From positions 62,001 to 126,000 of the forward strand of contig FWXP01000004.1 of NCBI GenBank assembly GCA_900176545.1: a stretch of DNA of 64,000 bases. The letters are read 5' to 3'. Position numbers and translations under genes: made by a program. This DNA comes from Oscillospiraceae bacterium (lineage in GTDB: Bacteria; Bacillota; Clostridia; Saccharofermentanales; Saccharofermentanaceae). The notes below the pieces were generated by a model. The model saw only the letters and a program-made list of their open reading frames with translations. It had not been told where the DNA came from and made no database searches. Shown here in pieces: positions 41,174 to 49,810 of this stretch. The first letter of the stretch is position 1, and each line of letters starts with the position of its first letter.

Positions 41174-43756
41174 ATGAGAAGAAAGAAGACTACACAATAT
41201 CTCCTTATTGCCGTGATATCACTTGTTGTCGGCATAGCGGGTTCCATCGTACTGGGCATCAGCCTGGCAGGGATGAGTACTCCTTATAAGGATCCCAAGA
41301 ACAATGCATCCGAGGTGGTAGACAGGACGGCTTCGATAGCAGGCGGCGCTGTCGGAACAGCTATCGCCAAGGACAGGATAGGTTCAGGCGTGTATTCTGT
41401 CGGAGATTATCTCATCAGGAGCTTTACGAGTCCCGAATATCTGTCTCTGGGCAGGTCTGACAATGAATTCGCATCGGATCTTGTTGTAGCGGTTACGGGT
41501 TCTTCTGACCCTGATCTTGAAGATGAGATCGTATCGGATCTGCAGGACCATTCCAGGATGTACGTTATCGATAAATATGCAACTGATGCCAACAGGGCGT
41601 TTGCCGCAACAGGAAATATCTCTTCAGATCCCGGTGACAGCTTCACGGATTGTGTTGTTACCAAGCCTTTAGAGAGCGGTGATACATATACTATCGGTAT
41701 CAGGAAGGTGGAAGGAACCTTCGATGCTACCGGAGATGAAGTCAGGACCGATTTCTTTGTTGACGGTGTTCTCTACCAGGGAAATATCAGGATCGAGGAT
41801 GCCGGCGGATCGGGAAAAGGCTTTGTCATGGCATGGGATACCGCAGGTGTTGAAGCAGGAAGCCACAGTGTCCTTATCCTTCTTCGTTCATCTGACGGAA
41901 GGGGACAGATAATCGCAGGCGGTGATATCACGGTGCCCAGATGCATGGTCCTTAATAACGATATGGTCCAGCGTGGTTCGATAGACAGAAGTCAGACTGT
42001 ATCCTGGTATATCCTTAATGCGGAAGATCGCGATGCATATATCAACTTCGTAGGACTCGGGGACGATATCAAGGTATCCCTTTACGATGCTTACGGAGAT
42101 CCCATAGGTACCAACGATCTTCCCGGTTCGGATTATGAAGTGTTGAGAGGCCATCGACAGGATATAGATGCCATAAAGGCCGATACAGGTCTGCCTCTGG
42201 TAAATAACAACTTCTTCGTAAAGGTCGAAAGAGGCGAGCAGTGCTCCGATATGGAGGAGCAGATAAGCTACACTATGGTCCAGAGCCGTAATGTCGCATA
42301 TTACGACGGTCAGTATATGGCTGTCATAAGCGACATAGGAGCAGTTCCTACACCTCTTCCCGTATCGTCTTCATCGTCTTCGTACGCAGGTACGGATGTT
42401 ACTCTCTGCGACTTGAGCAATAACCGGATAGTGGTTCCGTACGAGGATGTACGTTATCTTCCTCTGTCGGGATTCCTGACGAAGATGGATATAGCCGAGA
42501 CCACTTCCGGTTCTGAAGTTACGATATTCCCGAGATTTGCGGTGAAGACTACGGATTATGGTTACTATTCCACGTCCCTTTCAGTTGTAGGGCTCGATAT
42601 TACGGCTCAGGAAGGCTATGCTGCCAGGGTCGAGACTACCATCGAGAACGGAGGAAGCGTCACGACAGTAGATGATCTTTCCAATATCGCGATAGGGAAT
42701 GGAGAGAATACCATCGATATCAAGGTCACGGCTTTTGACGGTTCCGTGAATGACTACAGGATCTTTATCCTCAAGGGTGACGACAGCGGAAGCTTCAGTG
42801 AAGATACATTATCTTTATTCCCGACATCCTACTACAGCGGTCTCTGGCTCCTTCATTCACTTCATCCGGATTATATGTTCAGACCCTACAATACGGGAAT
42901 GGACTTTGACACCGTACTCGACAACGAGGACAGCGGTGACAGGAGCCTTGCCAACGTTTATTCACATCCCGCATGGATCCAGAGCGGAAGTCCTGAGTAC
43001 GACGGCGGCGGATGGTATGCGGCAACTAATGAGGTCGTTCAGTATTTCCTGGATCCCAGGAATTATCTTGATCCTCAGCATATCTTCTCATTTGAGCTTC
43101 TGTCCTTTGACAGCACGGCACAGACCGTAGACGGTGTCAGGAATATCGTAAACGGCAGTTTCCTGGCCGATACGAGCGAGTATGATTATTCACAGATCAT
43201 ATACGACGCAGGACAGACAGCTAACGTATCTCCTTATTTCCTTGCTTCGAGGATCCTTCAGGAGATGGGCTATAACGGCGAATCAGAGCTCTGTCACGGA
43301 ACTTTGGCAGGCTATGAAGGTTACTACAACTTCTATAACATCGGATCGACTCCCGATCCCAATATCCAGAATGGTGCACTTATCAACGGTGCCCGCTATG
43401 CGATGTGGGGAGCAGATCCCGATGAGGAGGAGATCACTTCCGTAGAGGCCGAGCTCATGCTTCCCTGGAATACCGTAGACCGTGCCATCACGGGCGGCGC
43501 CTTATGGATCGCATCCAGATATACGGCTGCAGGTCAGGATACGCTCTACTTCCAGAAGTTTGACGTCATCGATAACGAGGATGGTCTTTATATGCACCAG
43601 TACGCACAGAATATCTCTATGGCGTATACTGAAGGTGCCAGGTATTTCTCCGGATACGCATCCATTGATATGCTTGATAAGCCGTTTATATTCCTGATCC
43701 CGGTATATGATGATATGCCGAGTGAATTCGGGGTCATGCCTTATACGGGAGCTTGA
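41174..43756 (+). CDS. Surface protein with cadherin-like and glucosaminidase-like domains
   Basis: An 860-residue exported protein. Residues ~8-32 (LIAVISLVVGIAGSIVLGI) form a signal anchor. About 400 residues of unassigned beta-rich sequence follow. Residues ~460-535 (LSVVGLDI...NDYRIFILKGD) match the cadherin-like beta-sandwich (PF12733-type) pattern. Residues ~600-750 resemble an endo-beta-N-acetylglucosaminidase of the GH73/LytD group: YFLDPRNYLDPQHIFSFELL, ASRILQEMGYNG (the expected catalytic Glu) and YEGYYNFYNIG. It probably cuts or binds peptidoglycan. The start is ATG 41174, just after a TTG; the ribosome binding site is weak. The next gene shares the cadherin-like module. Confidence 0.78.
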   Translation: MRRKKTTQYLLIAVISLVVGIAGSIVLGISLAGMSTPYKDPKNNASEVVDRTASIAGGAVGTAIAKDRIGSGVYSVGDYLIRSFTSPEYLSLGRSDNEFASDLVVAVTGSSDPDLEDEIVSDLQDHSRMYVIDKYATDANRAFAATGNISSDPGDSFTDCVVTKPLESGDTYTIGIRKVEGTFDATGDEVRTDFFVDGVLYQGNIRIEDAGGSGKGFVMAWDTAGVEAGSHSVLILLRSSDGRGQIIAGGDITVPRCMVLNNDMVQRGSIDRSQTVSWYILNAEDRDAYINFVGLGDDIKVSLYDAYGDPIGTNDLPGSDYEVLRGHRQDIDAIKADTGLPLVNNNFFVKVERGEQCSDMEEQISYTMVQSRNVAYYDGQYMAVISDIGAVPTPLPVSSSSSSYAGTDVTLCDLSNNRIVVPYEDVRYLPLSGFLTKMDIAETTSGSEVTIFPRFAVKTTDYGYYSTSLSVVGLDITAQEGYAARVETTIENGGSVTTVDDLSNIAIGNGENTIDIKVTAFDGSVNDYRIFILKGDDSGSFSEDTLSLFPTSYYSGLWLLHSLHPDYMFRPYNTGMDFDTVLDNEDSGDRSLANVYSHPAWIQSGSPEYDGGGWYAATNEVVQYFLDPRNYLDPQHIFSFELLSFDSTAQTVDGVRNIVNGSFLADTSEYDYSQIIYDAGQTANVSPYFLASRILQEMGYNGESELCHGTLAGYEGYYNFYNIGSTPDPNIQNGALINGARYAMWGADPDEEEITSVEAELMLPWNTVDRAITGGALWIASRYTAAGQDTLYFQKFDVIDNEDGLYMHQYAQNISMAYTEGARYFSGYASIDMLDKPFIFLIPVYDDMPSEFGVMPYTGA

Positions 43757-43761
43757 TTCTT

Positions 43762-45222
43762 ATGAGTACAAAGGGAAGGTTACATATCGCCACATTATTC
43801 CTGACGGTCATGGCATTCTTTGCCATAGTGTCGGTATTGCCTTCTCCTCTTACGAGGTCGGTATATGCCGATCAGAATGTTGTTCTTACTCTGGTGGCAA
43901 GCGATTATTCCGTTAATCCCGGAGATATCGTAACGGTAAATGTATTTGCCAATCAGCTGGATCATGTTACGAGATTCGGCCCTATAGATTTAAGGTGTAA
44001 TTCCGATATGGTCGAGTTCGTATCGATCTCACAGCCTATCGAACTTGCCAACTTTAATTACACTACGGATACGAGCGAACCCGGTCACTTCGTGGTCAGT
44101 GCAGTCGATGAAGTAGTAGAGTCTGATATCAGCAGCGGTGAGGATACTTCAATGCTCTATGAGTCCGATATCATCCTGTTCAGCGTATCATTCAGGATAG
44201 GTGCAGAGGCATCAGGCGGTATAAGGTTCTGGCTCGACAGTGCAGACGGATTCAGGAACAGTTCCATGGAAGAATATTCCGCAGCAATAGGTGACGGCAT
44301 CACGGTCAACGTCGAGGGAACGGTCTCAGATGATTCTGACCTTATCGAGCTTCAGATCACAGGTACTACCCTGACTCCGGACTTCAGTTCGGATGTATAT
44401 GAGTATTCTTGCAGCGTGGGCAATTCCATCGGAGATGTCGAGGTCATCGCTACGGCAAGGAACAACGGTGCTTCGGTAGAGATCACAGGCGATTCATATC
44501 TTCAGCCCGGACAGAATGTCATTACGGTAGATGTCATCGCAGAGAATGGCATATCCATGAGCACCTATACCATATATGTTACTAGGCAGGGAAGCTTCTT
44601 TGCCGAGGGAGCTACGCTGGAAGACCGTGACGGTCGAAGCTACACTTTTGTCACGGCTCCTGCGGCCTATGACCTTCCGGAGGGGTTCGTGTCCGGTACG
44701 AGGACTATCAACGGATACGATGTTCCCGTATTTGCCAAGGAAGGTGTCGTGAGCTATCTTGTCTACCTTTCCGCCGGAGACGGTGAGCCGGCCTTCTATT
44801 TCTATAATCCTACCAACAGGGTCATCACGAGATATAACAAGGATAATTACGCCATAATAAGCAGCAGGATCCTGAATGTTGTCGCAGTTCCGGATTCCGT
44901 CAAGATTCCCGACGGCTTTAAGGCAGATAATATCACCACTTCCGAGGGAGTCGTCCTGGAAGGCTTCTCCAATTCCGAAGGTGTATTCATCGCATATATG
45001 GTGGATGAGGCCGGTAATGAAGCATTTTACCGCTATGATCCGGAGTCCGGACAGTTCGTTGACTATAAGACAGTAGACAGAACGGCCGAGAGGATATACG
45101 GGTTGTTCTTCAGGATTTTTATGGTAATATCACTGATTGAATCATTGATAATCATCGGGACAGTATACCTTGTTCGCAGGATAATCGCCAACAAGAATAA
45201 TCCCAGACCGAGGAGAGTATGA
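43762..45222 (+). CDS. Membrane-anchored cohesin/cadherin-like surface protein
   Basis: A 486-residue protein. Residues ~6-36 are a signal peptide. Residues ~40-165 (LVASDYSVNPGDIVTVNVFA, then LRCNSDMVEFVSIS) follow the cohesin fold pattern, in which a 'PGD.V.V.V' strand precedes a 'Y...L..V' strand. Residues ~190-270 (IELQITGTTLTPDFSSDVYEY...TYTIYVTRQG) are a cadherin-like beta-sandwich. A soluble domain with FYFYNPTNRVITRYN and FYRYDPESGQFVDY follows. Residues ~445-475 form a single membrane helix with a basic tail. The start is at ATG 43762, with GGGAG 11 bases upstream. The gtrA-type gene overlaps its stop. Confidence 0.75.
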   Translation: MSTKGRLHIATLFLTVMAFFAIVSVLPSPLTRSVYADQNVVLTLVASDYSVNPGDIVTVNVFANQLDHVTRFGPIDLRCNSDMVEFVSISQPIELANFNYTTDTSEPGHFVVSAVDEVVESDISSGEDTSMLYESDIILFSVSFRIGAEASGGIRFWLDSADGFRNSSMEEYSAAIGDGITVNVEGTVSDDSDLIELQITGTTLTPDFSSDVYEYSCSVGNSIGDVEVIATARNNGASVEITGDSYLQPGQNVITVDVIAENGISMSTYTIYVTRQGSFFAEGATLEDRDGRSYTFVTAPAAYDLPEGFVSGTRTINGYDVPVFAKEGVVSYLVYLSAGDGEPAFYFYNPTNRVITRYNKDNYAIISSRILNVVAVPDSVKIPDGFKADNITTSEGVVLEGFSNSEGVFIAYMVDEAGNEAFYRYDPESGQFVDYKTVDRTAERIYGLFFRIFMVISLIESLIIIGTVYLVRRIIANKNNPRPRRV

Positions 45223-45782
45223 CATTTAAGGAACTGCTCTACGGCAGTGAGAGATTTACACCCAAGCAGGAAAAGACAAGGATGTTCGCGATGTATTTTT
45301 TCACGGGCATCTTTACCATGCTCGCAAATATCATATGTTTCGTAGCTTTCGATAAGCTGGTTACGGCCGAGTGTAATGTCACCGTGATAAGGTGGAGCTT
45401 TGACCTCTTCCTGATCCTCAATCAGACTATTGCATGGCTCGCTGCCACATTGACAGCATTCTTTACTAACAGAGCATTCGTATTCAGATCTCACGGCAAC
45501 GTCTTTCTGGAGCTTCTGGGATTCATGGCTGCCAGGTTCGCGACGTTGGTGACTATAGAGATCGGTCTCTTTACGGTCCTTGTCATGCTCCTTGAGCATA
45601 ATGCGGGAATATCGACTGACAGGCTGATCGTAGAGATCATAGGATTTGACTTCACCTGGCTCTATGTAGTCAAGATCGTTAATTCGATCGTGCTGGTAGC
45701 GGTCAATTATGTGCTCAGCAGATGGATCGTATTCAGACGCGGAATGAACAAGAAGGACGGAAATATAAAAGATGAGCAATAA
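45219..45782 (+). CDS. GtrA-family membrane protein
   Basis: A 187-residue, four-helix membrane protein of the GtrA type. Segments include FFTGIFTMLANIICFVAF, NQTIAWLAATLTAFFTNRAFVF (the family core) and VLVAVNYVLSRWIVFR. GtrA proteins are thought to help move lipid-linked sugars across the membrane for surface glycosylation. AGGAG precedes an ATG that overlaps the stop of the cohesin-like gene by 4 bases, so surface glycosylation of the neighbouring proteins is a possible role. folC overlaps its end by 11 bases. Confidence 0.85.
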   Translation: MTFKELLYGSERFTPKQEKTRMFAMYFFTGIFTMLANIICFVAFDKLVTAECNVTVIRWSFDLFLILNQTIAWLAATLTAFFTNRAFVFRSHGNVFLELLGFMAARFATLVTIEIGLFTVLVMLLEHNAGISTDRLIVEIIGFDFTWLYVVKIVNSIVLVAVNYVLSRWIVFRRGMNKKDGNIKDEQ

Positions 45783-47145
45783 CGGCGGTACCCCCGAATT
45801 TCTTACAGACGCATTGAAGTTCGGAATAAATCTCGGACTTCAGAGAATGGAAAGATTAGATGAGATCTTAGGTAACCCTCAGGATGACTTCAGGTGTATA
45901 CATATAGCCGGAACTAACGGCAAGGGATCTACTGCAGCCTACACGGCATCCATCCTTGCTGCTTCAGGACTTAAAGTAGGTCTTTATACATCTCCTTTCC
46001 TGGAGAGATTCTCCGAGAGGATGAGGATAATCGACGGCAGGGAAGGCCTGGATCGTCTTCTTCAGAACGAGACGGAGGGCGAGATCGATGCCGATACCCT
46101 CGCGGAGCTTTCCGATAAGGTCAAGACTGCTTCCGATAAGATGACAAAAGATGGGATGGAGCATCCTACCGAGTTCGAGCTCGTGACCGCCATCTGCTAC
46201 CTTTGGTTCTCCATGGAGAAGATAGATATAGCAGTACTGGAGACAGGTCTTGGCGGAAGGCTGGATTCGACTAATGTAGTGAAGAGTCCTGTCTGCACCG
46301 TTATCACAGCCATCGGCATGGACCACACCGACAGGCTCGGAAATACCATAGGAGAGATCGCCGGAGAGAAGGCAGGCATAATAAAGGAAGGCGTGCCCTG
46401 CGTGATCTGCTCCCCGGAACAGATGCTGCTTACTTCTTCTCAGCAGGCTGAGGTAAGAAGAGTTCTTGAGCAGAAGGCTTCCGAAATGCACTCTCCCGTC
46501 ACGTATGCTGTGGGGGAGGATGTCGGTATCTCCTTCACTCCTGATGCCAGGATGCATTTCGCTTATAAGGGACAGGAGTACACCACAAGGCTCCTGGGAA
46601 GACATCAGGTGCGAAATGCTGCTGCAGCCATAGAAGCATGTAAGATAGCGGGCGCGTCAAATGAAGATATCCGTTACGGTATAGAGAACACGACCTGGAA
46701 GGGTAGATGCGAGTGTATGAGCTTTCATCCTGTAGTGATACTTGACGGTGGCCATAACAGCCAGTGTGCCGAGAGCCTTGCGTCAGTCCTTAGAGAGATG
46801 ATGGGCGGCAGCATATACGGAAAGCCTATGAGGGTAGTAATGGGTGTCATGAAGGATAAGGATCCCGATAAGATGCTCGAAGTCCTTCGTGACGGCGGTG
46901 TTAAGATGGCGGAGGTATATACCGTCAACGTCAATAATCCCAGGACCATGAGTGACGCCGAACTTTCGAATATAATCAAAGTTGTGTATAATGACGGGGT
47001 CAAAGTGATACCCGCAGGGGATGCAAGAACGGCGGTCATTTCCGCTTATAGAGAGTCCTTGAAGGACGGTATGCCCCTCCTTATAACGGGCTCGCTCTAT
47101 CTTTTGGGAGAAATACGAGGTGCGATCCGCGCCGAGATAGGATAA
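45772..47145 (+). CDS. folC: Folylpolyglutamate / dihydrofolate synthase
   Basis: Adds glutamate to dihydropteroate and to reduced folates. The 457-residue Mur-ligase-fold protein shows IHIAGTNGKGSTAAYTASIL (P-loop, about residues 43-62), LYTSPFLERFSERM, LETGLGGRLDSTNVV, ITAIGMDHTDRLG and LDGGHNSQCAESL. It overlaps the GtrA gene by 11 bases in another frame. It completes the pathway whose earlier steps are encoded by folE-folP-folB-folK 35 kb upstream; folate reductase is not in the window. Confidence 0.95.
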   Translation: MSNNGGTPEFLTDALKFGINLGLQRMERLDEILGNPQDDFRCIHIAGTNGKGSTAAYTASILAASGLKVGLYTSPFLERFSERMRIIDGREGLDRLLQNETEGEIDADTLAELSDKVKTASDKMTKDGMEHPTEFELVTAICYLWFSMEKIDIAVLETGLGGRLDSTNVVKSPVCTVITAIGMDHTDRLGNTIGEIAGEKAGIIKEGVPCVICSPEQMLLTSSQQAEVRRVLEQKASEMHSPVTYAVGEDVGISFTPDARMHFAYKGQEYTTRLLGRHQVRNAAAAIEACKIAGASNEDIRYGIENTTWKGRCECMSFHPVVILDGGHNSQCAESLASVLREMMGGSIYGKPMRVVMGVMKDKDPDKMLEVLRDGGVKMAEVYTVNVNNPRTMSDAELSNIIKVVYNDGVKVIPAGDARTAVISAYRESLKDGMPLLITGSLYLLGEIRGAIRAEIG

Positions 47146-47159
47146 GGATAACGATAAGA

Positions 47160-48191
47160 ATGCACGATTATCAGAAATTTGCGTTGATGATGACGCCAAT
47201 AGAGGAGAAGGATCTTATCCTCTTCGAGATGAGTCCCGAGGACAAGGCGCATGCCGTAAAGCAGTATAACAGGGCTCTTCTCAATGCTCAGCGCGACGGT
47301 ACCGATGTATCCCAGATCATATTAAAGCCTATGATACAGAAGTATCCCGCGTGGGGTGACTGTGCTCTCGTATACGGACTCTGTCTTGCAAGGGAGAAGG
47401 AGTATGCCAGGGCTGAGAATGCCATGGAGTACGCGGTCAATAACACGCTTAGTTCCGAGCAGAACCTTGCTATCGCACAGGAGTCCATGAAGCTCATTAG
47501 GGAGGATATGAAGAATCCCGAGCCCAAGCCTGAGGTCCCCAAGTCCGGCAAGAACTGGACCTCTCTTGCAAACAGCGGTGCTGCCGCAAGGACAGGAATG
47601 CAGGCTCCCATCCTAGTAAAGGCTACCAACAGGACAAATGACTTCCAGCTGGCTTCCGAGAAGGAAAGACGCGACATCTTGATGAGGTCCGCGGCTGTCG
47701 GCGATGAGATGGCCAGCGATGATATAGCCGTAGAGGATGTAAGGACTCCTGCAGACAGACTAAGACTTACAGTTAAGATAATAGTAGGATTTGTGATAAT
47801 CGCCCTCGTATTTGCACTTGTAATCTTTGTCGTATTACCTACAATATCTAAGATAAAGACAAGTAAGGATACCGAGGCAAGACTCGACTACCTGATATCC
47901 GAGCTTGACAAGAACAAGGATGATCCGGAAGTAGCAGGCATCATAGGAAACTATGCCGCTGAGTTCGGAGAAGGCGAGAAGCCCGAGGTGACTACGGCAG
48001 CTTCCGCATCTGAGACTACCTCAGAGTCCACCGAGGAAGAGACCGAGCCTACTTCGCTTACGGAAGACACGACGGCACTGGCTCCCGTTATCCCGGATGC
48101 GGGCACTGACGAGACGGAAGGTGATACTGAGGCTGCCGACGGTGAAGAGCCTTCAGGTGAAGACGGCGAAGACGGTTCTTACGAAGAATAA
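47160..48191 (+). CDS. TPR-like, single-pass membrane protein of unknown function
   Basis: A 343-residue protein. Residues ~25-115 form helical pairs (AHAVKQYNRALLNAQRDG, GLCLAREKEYARAENAMEYAV) like tetratricopeptide repeats. A Pro/Lys-rich linker follows. A single membrane helix lies at about 205-228 (IIVGFVIIALVFALVIFVVL). The outside tail is short and helical, then acidic and Thr/Glu/Ser-rich to the end. AAGGAT lies before the ATG, 14 bases after folC. The topology places the TPR-like part in the cytosol. I cannot assign a family. Confidence 0.6.
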   Translation: MHDYQKFALMMTPIEEKDLILFEMSPEDKAHAVKQYNRALLNAQRDGTDVSQIILKPMIQKYPAWGDCALVYGLCLAREKEYARAENAMEYAVNNTLSSEQNLAIAQESMKLIREDMKNPEPKPEVPKSGKNWTSLANSGAAARTGMQAPILVKATNRTNDFQLASEKERRDILMRSAAVGDEMASDDIAVEDVRTPADRLRLTVKIIVGFVIIALVFALVIFVVLPTISKIKTSKDTEARLDYLISELDKNKDDPEVAGIIGNYAAEFGEGEKPEVTTAASASETTSESTEEETEPTSLTEDTTALAPVIPDAGTDETEGDTEAADGEEPSGEDGEDGSYEE

Positions 48192-48214
48192 ACTGACCTT
48201 TAAGGAGAGGCAAT

Positions 48215-49720
48215 ATGAAGTATATAAGCACAAGAGGATATGATAAGAAGTTCAGCGCTTCCGAGGCTATCGTTCTCGGTATCGCTCCCGACGGAGGATT
48301 ATTCGTACCCGAGTCCATCCCTTCACTTTCCGACAGCGATATCGAAGAGATGAAGAACATGGCTTTCTATCAGATCTCCGCAAGAGTCCTTTCCAAGTTC
48401 CTTGAGGAGTTCTCCGAGAAGGAGCTCCTTGAATATACATCTCAGGCTTACCATGAGGATAAGTGGGGCGAGAATACCGTTCCCCTTGTTCAGCTCAATG
48501 CTTATAACGACAGAGAATATATCCTCGAGCTCTGGCACGGACCTACGGCTGCATTCAAGGATGTAGCTCTTCAGCTCCTTCCCCACCTCATGACTGCTTC
48601 CATCAGGAAGACAGGCGAGAGCAAGAAGATCTGTATCCTCACTGCTACATCAGGTGATACGGGTAAGGCTGCTCTTGAAGGATTCAAGGATCTTCCCGGA
48701 ACGGAGATCATCGTATTCTATCCTTCTGACGGAGTATCCGAGGCACAGAAGCTTCAGATGATCACGACAACAGGTGCAAATACACATGTAATCGCAGTAA
48801 ACGGCTGCTTCGACGATGCCCAGACAGGCGTTAAGAACATCTTCGCCGATCAGGCTTTCAACGAGAAGCTGGGCGCTAACGGAGTTAAGCTCTCATCCGC
48901 TAACTCCATCAACTGGGGCCGTCTTGTTCCCCAGATCGCTTACTATGTATATTCCTACATCGAGCTTCTAAGAACTGAGAAGATCGAGAAGGGCGAATCC
49001 ATCAATATCGTAGTTCCTACAGGTAACTTCGGTAACATCCTCGCGGCCTGGTACGCTAAGCAGATGGGTATCCCCGTTCACAGACTTATCTGTGCTTCCA
49101 ACAGGAACAAGGTCCTTTGCGACTTCTTCAGCTCCGGTAAGTACGACAGGAACAGAGAGTTCTTTAAGACGACTTCTCCTTCCATGGATATCCTTATCTC
49201 CTCTAACCTCGAGAGACTTCTCTTCGAGCTTACGGATAAGAATGCCGATCAGGTAAAGGAGTGGATGAAGGAACTTAATACCAACGGTGTCTACAGCGTT
49301 GACGCCAAGACATTGAAGAAGCTCCAGATGCTCTTCGTAGGCGGCTTTGCAGACGAGACAGGCGTATCCAAGACGATCCTTGATGTATACGACAGGACAG
49401 ATAATGTTATCGATACACATACTGCTGTAGGATTTAATATCTACAATCGTTACCACCAGAGATCCGGCGATGAGGCCAAGACGGTATTTGCTTCCACGGC
49501 ATCTCCCTTCAAGTTCTCTCCCGCGGTAATGGATGCACTTCGCGGAAACGGTTACAGCAACGGAAGATCCGTTGAGACGATCATCAAGGAGCTGTCTGAG
49601 GAGAGCGGACTTGAGATCCCCGCAGGCATCAAGGATCTGTCCTCCAAGGAAGTCCTTCATAAGGATCAGATCGAGAAGGATCAGATGGAGAACAAGGTAG
49701 AAGAAATCCTTATCGGATAA
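48215..49720 (+). CDS. thrC: Threonine synthase
   Basis: Converts O-phosphohomoserine to threonine with PLP. The 501-residue protein has the N-terminal YISTRGYDKKFSASEAIVLG and GLFVPESIP. The PLP-lysine segment is WHGPTAAFKDVALQLLP (about residues 108-124), followed by LTATSGDTGKAALEGF, SANSINWGRLVPQIAYY and VPTGNFGNILAAWYAK. This is the long threonine synthase type found in clostridia and enterobacteria. AAGGAG precedes the ATG. Other threonine-pathway genes are not adjacent. Confidence 0.95.
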   Translation: MKYISTRGYDKKFSASEAIVLGIAPDGGLFVPESIPSLSDSDIEEMKNMAFYQISARVLSKFLEEFSEKELLEYTSQAYHEDKWGENTVPLVQLNAYNDREYILELWHGPTAAFKDVALQLLPHLMTASIRKTGESKKICILTATSGDTGKAALEGFKDLPGTEIIVFYPSDGVSEAQKLQMITTTGANTHVIAVNGCFDDAQTGVKNIFADQAFNEKLGANGVKLSSANSINWGRLVPQIAYYVYSYIELLRTEKIEKGESINIVVPTGNFGNILAAWYAKQMGIPVHRLICASNRNKVLCDFFSSGKYDRNREFFKTTSPSMDILISSNLERLLFELTDKNADQVKEWMKELNTNGVYSVDAKTLKKLQMLFVGGFADETGVSKTILDVYDRTDNVIDTHTAVGFNIYNRYHQRSGDEAKTVFASTASPFKFSPAVMDALRGNGYSNGRSVETIIKELSEESGLEIPAGIKDLSSKEVLHKDQIEKDQMENKVEEILIG

Positions 49721-49749
49721 TACATTTTTATCCATATTATAGGTTTTAA

Positions 49750-49808
49750 TAAAGCCCCCGGTATGATAAGATTCTTAGCAAGGATTTTTTGACTATATGG
49801 GGGTTTTA
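49750..49808 (+). promoter_or_regulatory. Possible attenuator or SD-sequestering hairpin before carB
   Basis: TAAAGCCCCC (49750-49759) can pair with GGGGGTTTTA (49799-49808), one G-U pair, around a 39-base loop. GGGGG is also the ribosome binding site of carB, 7 bases before its ATG. The pairing could hide that site, or act as a weak thrC terminator. Confidence 0.4.
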
Positions 49809-49810
49809 GT

